From: Psychroserpens ponticola
GTDB taxonomy: Bacteria > Bacteroidota > Bacteroidia > Flavobacteriales > Flavobacteriaceae
DNA: 64,000 nt
Direction: 5' to 3'
Assembly (NCBI RefSeq): GCF_023556315.2
Contig: NZ_CP116221.1
Coordinates: forward strand, 1,189,001-1,253,000
The stretch's first letter is position 1. Each line of letters begins with the position of its first letter. The translations under genes were made by a program, and so were the position numbers. Below are positions 51,412 to 59,375 of this stretch, piece after piece. The notes beneath the pieces are model-generated. The model had not been told where the DNA came from. It ran no database searches and was given only the letters and a program-made list of their open reading frames with translations.

Positions 51412-51780
51412 TTATTTACGAACACGCATGATTTTATCTATTTTACGACCTTTTGCTAATTCATCAACAAGTTTATCCATATATCGCACTTGTCTGGTTA
51501 TGGTATTTGTAATCTCTTCTATTCGATAACCACAAACAACACCTTTAATGAGGTCTACATTTGGGTGTAATGTAGCGCTTTGAAAAAATTGTTCAAAGGT
51601 CGTTTTGCTTTCAATAATCTCATTTAATTTTTTTTCATCAAAACCCGTTAACCAAGTAATGACTTGATGTAACTCTGCTTTGGTTCTGCCATTTCTTTCA
51701 ATTCTGGCAAGATAATGAGGATATACAGATGCAAATGTCATGTTTGCAACTCGCTCATCGTGATGGCTTGTATCTTTCAT
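51412..51780 (-). CDS. DUF2200-family protein
   Basis: 122 residues. The whole protein matches the compact DUF2200 pattern: VANMTFASVYPHYLARIERN, TKAELHQVITWLTGF, TTFEQFFQSATLHPN, LIKGVVCGYRIEEI and the basic end DELAKGRKIDKIMRVRK. Cytoplasmic; function unknown. It lies six bases downstream of the restriction-enzyme remnant. Confidence 0.85.
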   Translation of the reverse strand: MKDTSHHDERVANMTFASVYPHYLARIERNGRTKAELHQVITWLTGFDEKKLNEIIESKTTFEQFFQSATLHPNVDLIKGVVCGYRIEEITNTITRQVRYMDKLVDELAKGRKIDKIMRVRK

Positions 51781-51786
51781 AGGTTT

Positions 51787-52527
51787 TTATTCAATGGTTA
51801 TGTTGTCAATAGCGTTCATAATTCGGTGTGTTTCTGAAAGAGCAACGATGATGTTTTGATAATGCAAGATGTCTTCAAAAGTCAAGGTACTATCTTTTCG
51901 GTCTTTGAGCCATTTTTGTGCTGGTTGGTAACCACCAATGTAAAATTCCCAAGCTACTTGTGGTACGTTATCGAAATATTGTATGTCGTTTATCCAAACT
52001 TTGCCAAATGTATTATGGTGAGATGTTTCACTTTGTTCTGAAAGACCGTTTTCGACGTGATCATGTTCATCAGTTCGAGTTGAGGCTTTAGTCGAAGTTT
52101 CGATAAAGGCTTCAAAACCAATGCTATTCTTACTCATTTTACGTGTCACCACATTATCTCCAACTTCTGGGTAAGTTGCCAAATTATGATCTGTTTTAAG
52201 CTGTTCTAACAGGTGAATTTGGCGTAGTTCACCTCCCAATTTTACCAATTCCCAAAAGGTGTTTTGGTCTTTTGGATAAGGCACTCTGGGAAAATCTATT
52301 TTTAAAAATTCTTTATATGTTTCTCTGTAGGTTGGCGAATGTAAAACCGCATAGATGTAATCTAAAAGATCTATAGGAGCAAAACTCGTTTTATAATCGG
52401 CTCTAAGTTCTGTGTTATTGGCAAAACACACATTGCCTGCTGTGGTTTGTTCTGGCACAAAGGTTAAACCTAATGCTTTTGCAATATCGTTTACAATGGT
52501 TTCGTTGAGGTTGGGCTTGCGATACAT
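51787..52527 (-). pseudogene. C-terminal remnant of a type ISP restriction-modification enzyme
   Basis: 246 codons matching only the C-terminal specificity end of the fused type ISP enzymes of about 1000 residues or more: RKPNLNETIVNDIAKALGLTF, FAPIDLLDYIYAVLHSPTYR, EFLKIDFPRVPYPKDQNTFW and WEFYIGGYQPAQKWLKDRK. The nuclease, helicase and methyltransferase domains are absent, and the upstream 33 bases lead directly to another gene. The frame itself is intact with an ATG, so a short protein may still be made. Residues about 135-168 look like a repeat-derived insertion. Not a working restriction enzyme; it marks decay of a defence gene. Confidence 0.85.
52034..52118. repeat. REP-like palindromic sequence inside the remnant coding frame
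   Basis: This stretch contains TTCGAGTTGAGGCTTTAGTCGAAG and related TCGA-containing pieces, resembling the short palindromes (around CTTCGACT...) that flavobacteria carry in many intergenic places. Here it is read in frame as a Thr/Ser/Glu-rich insertion. The resemblance is from memory of such repeats. Confidence 0.35.
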
Positions 52528-52560
52528 TTAATTCAATATAATTTAAAGTTTCAATTTCAT

Positions 52561-53040
52561 TTACAAATAGCCTAATGCTTCAATTTCTAAACCAAAATCG
52601 TATTGCAAATCTTCGTGCATGGCTGAAACTAATTTTTCTGCCAAAGTGAGTTGCCTGTTATAGATGTTAACTAATGTGACATTGTTTCTAATGTTTGGTT
52701 TAAAGTCTTTTAGTTGCATACAGAAGTAGAGTAGTAGTTCGGCTTCAGTCTCTTTTTTTAAAGAATAACGAGCAAACTTTTTGATGTTTCGTAAAATCTT
52801 TCGAACACTCTTTTTAATGTAAAAATAACTGTTGGTATTGATGAGTTCAAACTGTGCGTCCACTTCTGCTTTTACAGTTTCGATATAGCCAGATTCGTCA
52901 TGCGCTTCAAACAGTAAATAGGTGAGAAGCTCTTTGTTTTCTTTCTTAAATTTTGAGAGACGTAAACACAGTTGCATCAGCTCATCAGTAGAACGATGTT
53001 GCAACTCTTTTTTGATGGTAACTACAGAAACTGCTTTCAA
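52561..53040 (-). CDS. Conserved hypothetical helical protein
   Basis: 159 residues, rich in Lys, Leu and Glu and mostly alpha-helical by pattern (STDELMQLCLRLSKFKKENK, LLTYLLFEAHDESGYIETV, SVRKILRNIKKFARYSLKKE). No signal peptide or membrane segment, no catalytic motif. Possibly a DUF6155-type protein, but I am not sure. Its start overlaps the stop of the DUF202 gene by four bases, so the two are translationally coupled. Confidence 0.72.
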   Translation of the reverse strand: MKAVSVVTIKKELQHRSTDELMQLCLRLSKFKKENKELLTYLLFEAHDESGYIETVKAEVDAQFELINTNSYFYIKKSVRKILRNIKKFARYSLKKETEAELLLYFCMQLKDFKPNIRNNVTLVNIYNRQLTLAEKLVSAMHEDLQYDFGLEIEALGYL

Positions 53041-53300
53041 ATTTTATAATGTTTTCTAATGGTTTGTTTCACTCTAAGAAGTCTGATGATACCAATAATA
53101 AGAATGATTGGTGACATGACTAATAAGGCAATTCCGAAGGGTTTTAAATCTGAAAAGAATTCAATTTTAAGAACCGTAAGTCCTGTGCCAAGAAATACAA
53201 CAAATGTTCTAAAGTAAGCCAAAAAAGTGCGTTCGTTGGCTAATTTTGTACGTTCAATAGCCAACCAATCTCTAGTGACTAATGTATTTGGTTCACTCAT
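53037..53300 (-). CDS. DUF202-family small membrane protein (YidH-like)
   Basis: 87 residues. The DUF202 signature LAIERTKLANERTFLAYFRTF precedes two transmembrane helices (about 30-48 and 54-74). Function unknown; such proteins sit in the inner membrane. It starts four bases after the methyltransferase gene ends and overlaps the next gene, so a three-gene run with coupled translation is likely. Confidence 0.9.
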   Translation of the reverse strand: MSEPNTLVTRDWLAIERTKLANERTFLAYFRTFVVFLGTGLTVLKIEFFSDLKPFGIALLVMSPIILIIGIIRLLRVKQTIRKHYKI

Positions 53301-53304
53301 GACT

Positions 53305-54927
53305 TTAATTCCCTTTTAAAAGGTTGACACTTACCGTTGCTAAATCGCTATCAGGAAATCTTGAAAAATAATTTGGATCTGGATGCAAGCCAGCTTCTTG
53401 AGCCACTTTATTAAACACATCTACTTCTAAAATGTATTGGTCGCTGTAACCATGTGTTGCATCGTAAGCGGTTGCAGCAGTTTTTCCGATGTTTTGCGCT
53501 ACTAATTTCGGACTAACTGTATGTAATTCTATCATGAGCAATCCGAAACGCTCTACATAAGGTTTCCATTTTGTTAAATGTTCTAACAGAGAATCTTCTA
53601 CCAAATTATTGCTTAATCGTTTGCCAAGACTCGCATAAGCACCAGACGAATGACTAACTCTATTTGTTTCTGTTTTTGGAGCTTCCCAAATGCGGTTATG
53701 ATCTAAAAAAGTTCTAACGTTTAGTAAATCTTTGAGTTCAATATTGTAATCGTCCTTTAGATCTTTAGCCAGTACATCAGGTCGTCCAATATCTCCCCAA
53801 ATTACTTTGGCCCAAATGTCAGCTTTTATCAAATTAGCTCTGGTTACTTTTAGTGCAGCTTGATTAAAATCAGCTCCAACTAATAATAAAGGATGTTCGT
53901 CGAGCATTTTTCCACGTTCGGTTTGGTATTCAATCACATCAAAAATATGCTGAATAAAAGCGCCATTTCCGCAGCCCATATCCAAAATACCTTTTGGCTG
54001 ATCATCAATGGGTTTGTTGAATAATTTAATAATGACCTGATCGATCACCTTAAAATAAGTAGAATGTGCACCACCACTTCCCCAAACATTCATTTCGCGA
54101 TGGACGTGTTTTTCAGTTTCATCAGGTGAATTGGTTTTTAAAACACTTGCATTTCCGAAGATCAAATCCTCTAAATGAATAAAAGTTGGAATATAGGAAA
54201 CAGTTACACCATAGGCACTTGCACGTTTGGCAAAAAATAAACCTTCATTAGTAAATTGATAGGTGTTTTTCTTTTTATTGAACCATCCTAAATGCGAAAA
54301 GAAGTCCAATATCTTTTTAAAACTTTCCGGGTTTTTGTGATATTCTTCCGCAGTAAAAGACGCTTCCATGAAATATTTATGGAATAAACCATTCATTCCT
54401 AATCGCACAATAATAGGCGCAATGATGGCACCTTCAATATGCTTTAAGATTTGATATTCAACAGAAGTCTCATCAGAAACGTTCATGCCATATTTTGCCT
54501 CGAAGGCTGTAAAGACTTTATCTAAGATATTAAAAGCATCAATTCCTATGGGTTCGTTTGATAATTTAACGGTGTATTTTAACAGATTCACAGCATCTTC
54601 ATAATGCGGAACTAATTCAAACGCATGTACACTTAAGTCATTAGTTTCATAAGAAATTGAATTGGTTTTATTGTCCAAATGCTGTATCAACCAACCTTGA
54701 GACGATAAAATTCGTAAGGCAACATTGAGGTAACCTTCATTAGCTTTAAACTCTGATGTTAAAGCCTCTAATGACACTTGTTTATGTTCTAATAAATAGG
54801 CTAAAACTCCTTTTTTGTGAAGTGTAAAAGCAGAAGTTGCAGTTGCAATACCATCAAGATGTCTAAAAATGGAGCCTCTTAATTTCTGTTTGTCTTGTTT
54901 TGAAAGCATAGTTGGTCTGTTTTTCAT
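53305..54927 (-). CDS. Large class I SAM-dependent methyltransferase (AprA-MT2-like)
   Basis: 540 residues. N-terminal winged-helix-like part (about 10-110, HLDGIATATSAFTLHKKGVL ... NVALRILSSQGWLI), then a Rossmann methyltransferase with SAM motif ILDMGCGNGAFIQHIFD (about 318-334), VGADFNQAALKV and an extended C-terminal part with IELHTVSPKLVAQNIGKTAA. The layout resembles the large methyltransferases next to apratoxin-type polyketide loading domains, but no polyketide genes are present. Substrate unknown. The ATG is only eight bases from the hairpin of the ppk2 terminator, so Met 7 (54909) is a plausible alternative start. Confidence 0.8.
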   Translation of the reverse strand: MKNRPTMLSKQDKQKLRGSIFRHLDGIATATSAFTLHKKGVLAYLLEHKQVSLEALTSEFKANEGYLNVALRILSSQGWLIQHLDNKTNSISYETNDLSVHAFELVPHYEDAVNLLKYTVKLSNEPIGIDAFNILDKVFTAFEAKYGMNVSDETSVEYQILKHIEGAIIAPIIVRLGMNGLFHKYFMEASFTAEEYHKNPESFKKILDFFSHLGWFNKKKNTYQFTNEGLFFAKRASAYGVTVSYIPTFIHLEDLIFGNASVLKTNSPDETEKHVHREMNVWGSGGAHSTYFKVIDQVIIKLFNKPIDDQPKGILDMGCGNGAFIQHIFDVIEYQTERGKMLDEHPLLLVGADFNQAALKVTRANLIKADIWAKVIWGDIGRPDVLAKDLKDDYNIELKDLLNVRTFLDHNRIWEAPKTETNRVSHSSGAYASLGKRLSNNLVEDSLLEHLTKWKPYVERFGLLMIELHTVSPKLVAQNIGKTAATAYDATHGYSDQYILEVDVFNKVAQEAGLHPDPNYFSRFPDSDLATVSVNLLKGN

Positions 54928-54934
54928 AAATATA

Positions 54935-54965
54935 AAAAATCCATCACAAGCGCGATGGATTTTTA
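54935..54965 (-). terminator. Terminator of the ppk2 gene pair
   Basis: AAAAATCCATC and GATGGATTTTT form an 11-base stem with an eight-base loop rich in GC, flanked by A and T runs, 34 bases after the stop of the second ppk2 gene. Confidence 0.88.
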
Positions 54966-54998
54966 TAATAAAAAATGTATTTAATGACGGTTTTTAAT

Positions 54999-55811
54999 TT
55001 ATTCATTCAAAATTGAGCGCAACGTTTTATGTCTTATCGTTTCTATATCTTTTACTTCGTATGGAATTTGTTTTAGGATATATTCAAAAGCCGTAATTCT
55101 GGCACTTGTTTTTCTATTGGCTTTAATGACTTTCCAAGGAGCATGCTTTTGAGTTTTCTCGAACATGGTTTCTTTATATCGTGTGTATTCATCCCAAAGT
55201 GACAACGCTCTTTTATCTACATCACTATATTTCCACTTTTTAATTGTTGAACTAATTATGTCTTTAAAACGACGTTCTTGTTCTTTTTTTGTGATTGAGA
55301 AATAGAGTTTGAGTAAATAAATTCCAGAATCTTGAATCATTTTTTCAAATTCATTGACTTGTCCCATAAAGATGTCATATTCCTTTTTAGTGCAAAACTC
55401 ATTAACGGGTTCAACAACAGCTCTGTTGTACCAACTTCTATCAAAAAACACGATTTCACCATTATTTGGTAAGCGGTTAATATACCGTTGAAAATACCAT
55501 TGACCAATTTCAGTTTCATTCGGTTTTGGTAATGCTACAACACGAATTGCACGAGGAGGTAAGTGTTGAATAATGCGTCTGATTGCTCCTCCTTTTCCAG
55601 CAGCATCACGACCTTCAAAAAGGAGGACTACTTTCTTATTGTTTTTAGCAACCCATTGTTGAAGAATCAGCATTTCTTCTTGAAGCTTTTCAAGGCGTTT
55701 TTCATACTTCACATTTTGAATGGCTTTATCTGTGTCTAAACGGTTTTGACGTAATAGTGCTTCAATTCCTTTTTTTGAATTTAGTATGTTTAAATCTTTT
55801 TCTGTCATCAT
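54999..55811 (-). CDS. ppk2: Polyphosphate kinase 2 family protein (second of tandem pair)
   Basis: 270 residues. PPK2 fold: Walker A LFEGRDAAGKGGAIRRI, Walker B VFFDRSWYNRAVVEPV, lid segment SITKKEQERRFKDI. It transfers phosphate between polyphosphate and nucleotides. Eight bases downstream of the paralogous gene at 55820; the pair shares the core motifs but diverges elsewhere, so this is an old duplication or two subfamilies working together. Confidence 0.92.
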   Translation of the reverse strand: MMTEKDLNILNSKKGIEALLRQNRLDTDKAIQNVKYEKRLEKLQEEMLILQQWVAKNNKKVVLLFEGRDAAGKGGAIRRIIQHLPPRAIRVVALPKPNETEIGQWYFQRYINRLPNNGEIVFFDRSWYNRAVVEPVNEFCTKKEYDIFMGQVNEFEKMIQDSGIYLLKLYFSITKKEQERRFKDIISSTIKKWKYSDVDKRALSLWDEYTRYKETMFEKTQKHAPWKVIKANRKTSARITAFEYILKQIPYEVKDIETIRHKTLRSILNE

Positions 55812-55819
55812 AATTAGGT

Positions 55820-56674
55820 CTATTGGTCTAGTTGAACTGTGTTTCTGAAATAACGTTGAACGATGTTTGGATCTGGTAATATGCTTTTACAGCTATTGCC
55901 TTTATTGTCATAATCGAATAAGCTTAGTACATATTTAATACTTTCTAGTCGTGCTTGTTTCTTGTCGTTAGATTTGATAACAACCCAAGGAGAGAAGGAG
56001 TTATGAGTACGAGAAAACATTTGATTTTTGTAAACCGTAAAATCATCCCAAAGTTCTTGACCTTTTTCGTCAACTGGACTAAATTTCCATTTTTTTAGTG
56101 GATTTTTTAATCGTTTTTCAAAGCGACGTTGTTGTTCGTCTTTAGATACCGAAAACCAAAATTTAATAATGGTTGTGCCAGATTCGTATAGCATGTTTTC
56201 AAATTCAGGAACCTGAATCATAAACTGGTTATATTGTTGTTTGGTGCAAAATCCCATTACAGGTTCTACAACAGCTCGGTTGTACCAGCTTCTATCAAAA
56301 AACACAATTTCACCTGCGTTTGGTAATTCTTTAATATATCTGTTGAAATACCACTGATTTTTTTCAACTTCTGTGGGTTTGTTTAAGGCTACAATTCGCA
56401 TTGCTCTTGGATTGAGGTGTTCTTTGAACCTTTTTATTGTACCACCTTTACCAGATGCATCTCTACCTTCAAAAATTATGGCAATTTTCTTGTTTTCTTT
56501 TTGAACCCAACGCTGGAAATCTACTAATTCAGCTTGAAGAGGAAGTAATTCCTGTTCGTATTTGTGCTTTTCTAAAGCTGACGCATAATTAGGATTGTCA
56601 GTTTTTTGAGCGTTTAAGTATGTAATTAAATCTGATTTGGTTTTAAAAGAATTTAGAAGGTCTTCTGTGAGCAT
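55820..56674 (-). CDS. ppk2: Polyphosphate kinase 2 family protein (first of tandem pair)
   Basis: 284 residues. Walker A IFEGRDASGKGGTIKRF, Walker B VFFDRSWYNRAVVEPVMGF, lid SVSKDEQQRRFEKRL and the conserved KNPLKKWKFSPVDEKGQELW. Single-domain PPK2 of the length that uses nucleoside di- or monophosphates. Read with the adjacent paralogue as one unit of polyphosphate metabolism on the minus strand, ending in a strong hairpin at 54935-54965. Confidence 0.92.
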   Translation of the reverse strand: MLTEDLLNSFKTKSDLITYLNAQKTDNPNYASALEKHKYEQELLPLQAELVDFQRWVQKENKKIAIIFEGRDASGKGGTIKRFKEHLNPRAMRIVALNKPTEVEKNQWYFNRYIKELPNAGEIVFFDRSWYNRAVVEPVMGFCTKQQYNQFMIQVPEFENMLYESGTTIIKFWFSVSKDEQQRRFEKRLKNPLKKWKFSPVDEKGQELWDDFTVYKNQMFSRTHNSFSPWVVIKSNDKKQARLESIKYVLSLFDYDNKGNSCKSILPDPNIVQRYFRNTVQLDQ

Positions 56675-56757
56675 AAATTAAAATTTTGTTTTAAAAAATA
56701 AATTTATGAAAACCTAAATAATTATTTTATGACTAATGTCATTTAGGAAAGAGTATT

Positions 56758-56790
56758 ATTAAAAAAACCTTTCAATAATATGAAAGGTTT
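56758..56790 (-). terminator. Terminator of the E1 dehydrogenase gene
   Basis: AAACCTTTCA and TGAAAGGTTT form a perfect ten-base stem with a six-base loop; on the minus strand seven T follow. It lies 22 bases after the E1 stop codon. Confidence 0.92.
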
Positions 56791-56811
56791 TGATATTCTA
56801 TATGATATAAA

Positions 56812-59229
56812 TTATCTTAATTTAGGATAATCATTTGGATTTGCTTCATGCATGACATCGTAAATGGCTTCGAAAATATCTTCCGCAGAAGGTTTCGAAA
56901 AATAGTCTCCATCAGTGCCATAAGCTGGACGATGAGGCTGTGCAGTTAATGTTTTAGGCTGACCATCGAGATGTTGAAATGCGCTTTGTGTATTTATAAT
57001 TTCATTTAAAATATAAGCAGATGCACCACCAGGAACATCTTCATCGATGACCATAAGTCGATTGGTTTTAGCTACACTTTTTACAATATCATGGTTGATA
57101 TCTAAAGGAAGTAAAGACTGAATATCAATGACTTCAGCATCAACACCAACTTCTATCAATTCTTTTGCGACTTGCTCAACAATTCTTAGTGTAGAACCAT
57201 AAGATACCAATGTAATATCTGAACCTTCTTTTATAGTTTCTACAACACCAATTGGTGTTTTAAACTGACCAATATTATTTGGCATTGTTTCTTTTAAACG
57301 GTATCCATTTAAGCATTCAATAATAAGTGCAGGCTCATCACTTTCTAAAAGAGTATTGTAAAATCCTGCTGCTTTTGTCATATTTCTAGGCACCAAAACA
57401 TGAATGCCTCTGATAAGGTTAATAATACCTCCTAGTTGAGAGCCAGAATGCCAAATGCCTTCAAGTCTATGACCACGAGTTCTTACAATTAATGGTGCTT
57501 TTTGTTTGCCTTGCGTTCTATATTGAAGTGTGGCCAAATCATCACTCATGATTTGTAATGCATACAAAATGTAATCTAAATATTGTATTTCGGCAATTGG
57601 TCTTAAGCCACGCATTGCCATACCAATCCCTTGTCCGAGAATAGTCGCTTCACGTATTCCAGCATCAGAAACTCTAAGTTCGCCATATTTTTCTTGAAGT
57701 CCTTCTAATCCTTGATTGACATCTCCAATATTTCCAGCATCTTCACCAAACACTAAAGCTTGAGGATAGTTGCCAAAAATTGCATCAAAATTATCTCTTA
57801 ATACGAGTCTGCCATCTACTTGTTCAGCATTGTTATCGTAAGTTGGTAATACTTCTTTGATGTTAGTCGCAGCATGTTTTGAAGTACTGTGTAAATGCGA
57901 GCTGTATTTAGGTTGGTTGGATGTCATATAAGAACTAATCCAAGCTTGAATATTATCTTTTTCGATAGCATCTTCAGAAATCACATATCGTAAGCCTTTT
58001 CTAACTGCAGAAGCGATATCTTTTCTAACAGGTTCGTCAATGCTTTTGAGCTGTTCTACAATTTTATTGATAAATACTTTATTACTACTAGATTCAGAAA
58101 GCTCAGAAAGTAAACGTATAGCTTCCTGTTGTTCGTCTTTAATTGGATTCAAATAAGTGTTCCAAGCTGCCTTTTTGCCTTCACGAACGTTTTTTTTAAT
58201 GGTTTTATTTAAAACATCAAGTTCATCTTGAGTTGCGATATTATTGCTAATCATCCACTTTCGCATTTGTACAATGCAATCAAACTCTTCTTCCCAATCT
58301 AAACGTTCTCTACTTTTATAACGTTCATGAGAACCAGACGTTGAATGACCTTGAGGTTGTGTCAATTCTACAACATGTAACATAACCGGAACATGCTCAG
58401 TACGTGCAATGTATTCTGCTTTTTGGTAGGTTTCTATTAACGCAGGATAATCCCAACCGTTAACTTTAAGCAGTTCGTAACCTTTATGATCTTCATCTCT
58501 TTGAAATCCTTTTAAGATTTCTGAGATATCTTCTTTAGTCGTTTGGTATTTGGCATGAACAGAAATTCCATATTCATCATCCCAAATATTAATAACCATT
58601 GGAACTTGTAAAACACCAGCAGCATTTATGGTCTCAAAAAATAAACCTTCACTTGTACTTGCATTACCAATAGTTCCCCAAGCAATTTCATTTCCTTTTT
58701 TAGAAAACTTAGTGGTATCAATGCTCTCAACATTTCTATATATTTTGGAAGCTTGTGCCAATCCTAAAAGGCGAGGCATCTGACCAGCAGTAGGAGAGAT
58801 GTCTGCACTTGAGTTTTTTTGTTCCGTTAGGTTTTTCCAATTGCCATTCTCATCTAAACTGTGTGTACCATAATGTCCTCCCATTTGACGACCTGCAGAC
58901 ATGGGTTCAGATTTGATATCTGAAGTACCATACAAGCCAGCAAAAAATTGCTCAATAGTTAATTGACCAATAGCCATCATAAACGTTTGATCTCTGTAGT
59001 ATCCAGATCTAAAATCTCCATTTTTAAAGACTTTAGCCCAAGCAAGTTGAGGGATTTCTTTACCATCACCGAAAATGCCAAATTTAGCCTTGCCAGTTAA
59101 TACTTCACGTCGACCTAACAAACTACATTCTCTACTAGTTACAGCAATTTTATAGTCGTTTAGAACTTGAGATTTGAAGTCTTCAAAAGTTAAATCGGTT
59201 TTTGTATTAGAGTCGGTTTGCATAGCCAT
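56812..59229 (-). CDS. Fused alpha/beta E1 component of a 2-oxoacid dehydrogenase
   Basis: 805 residues in one chain. The N-terminal half (about 20-400) is an E1 alpha thiamine-diphosphate domain (SAGRQMGGHYGTHSL, AWGTIGNASTSEGLFFETIN, THGHSTSGSHERYKS-like LTQPQGHSTSGSHERYK). The C-terminal half is E1 beta: VFGEDAGNIGDVNQGLEGLQ, ILGQGIGMAMRGLRPIAEIQ, LVPRNMTKAAGFYNTLLESD and the transketolase C domain GSDITLVSYGSTLRIVEQVA. It decarboxylates a branched-chain 2-oxoacid or pyruvate for an E2 partner. The fused form is usual in Bacteroidota. Promoter TTG/TAAATTTG lies 14 bases upstream. Confidence 0.93.
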   Translation of the reverse strand: MAMQTDSNTKTDLTFEDFKSQVLNDYKIAVTSRECSLLGRREVLTGKAKFGIFGDGKEIPQLAWAKVFKNGDFRSGYYRDQTFMMAIGQLTIEQFFAGLYGTSDIKSEPMSAGRQMGGHYGTHSLDENGNWKNLTEQKNSSADISPTAGQMPRLLGLAQASKIYRNVESIDTTKFSKKGNEIAWGTIGNASTSEGLFFETINAAGVLQVPMVINIWDDEYGISVHAKYQTTKEDISEILKGFQRDEDHKGYELLKVNGWDYPALIETYQKAEYIARTEHVPVMLHVVELTQPQGHSTSGSHERYKSRERLDWEEEFDCIVQMRKWMISNNIATQDELDVLNKTIKKNVREGKKAAWNTYLNPIKDEQQEAIRLLSELSESSSNKVFINKIVEQLKSIDEPVRKDIASAVRKGLRYVISEDAIEKDNIQAWISSYMTSNQPKYSSHLHSTSKHAATNIKEVLPTYDNNAEQVDGRLVLRDNFDAIFGNYPQALVFGEDAGNIGDVNQGLEGLQEKYGELRVSDAGIREATILGQGIGMAMRGLRPIAEIQYLDYILYALQIMSDDLATLQYRTQGKQKAPLIVRTRGHRLEGIWHSGSQLGGIINLIRGIHVLVPRNMTKAAGFYNTLLESDEPALIIECLNGYRLKETMPNNIGQFKTPIGVVETIKEGSDITLVSYGSTLRIVEQVAKELIEVGVDAEVIDIQSLLPLDINHDIVKSVAKTNRLMVIDEDVPGGASAYILNEIINTQSAFQHLDGQPKTLTAQPHRPAYGTDGDYFSKPSAEDIFEAIYDVMHEANPNDYPKLR

Positions 59230-59242
59230 TTAATATATGTTA

Positions 59243-59273
59243 CAAATTTAGCTAAAGTTTCTATGGTTTACAA
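59243..59273 (-). promoter_or_regulatory. Promoter of the E1 dehydrogenase gene
   Basis: On the minus strand TTG (59273-59271), 20-base spacer and TAAATTTG (59250-59243) match the Bacteroidota consensus. Confidence 0.72.
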
Positions 59274-59375
59274 CCATGCTAACTGTTATAAATTTATTGA
59301 ATTATCATAAAAACGACATGTTTTTTATGAAATTCTTAAAATTGTTTAATGAATTAGATTTTGGTTAAGAATTTT

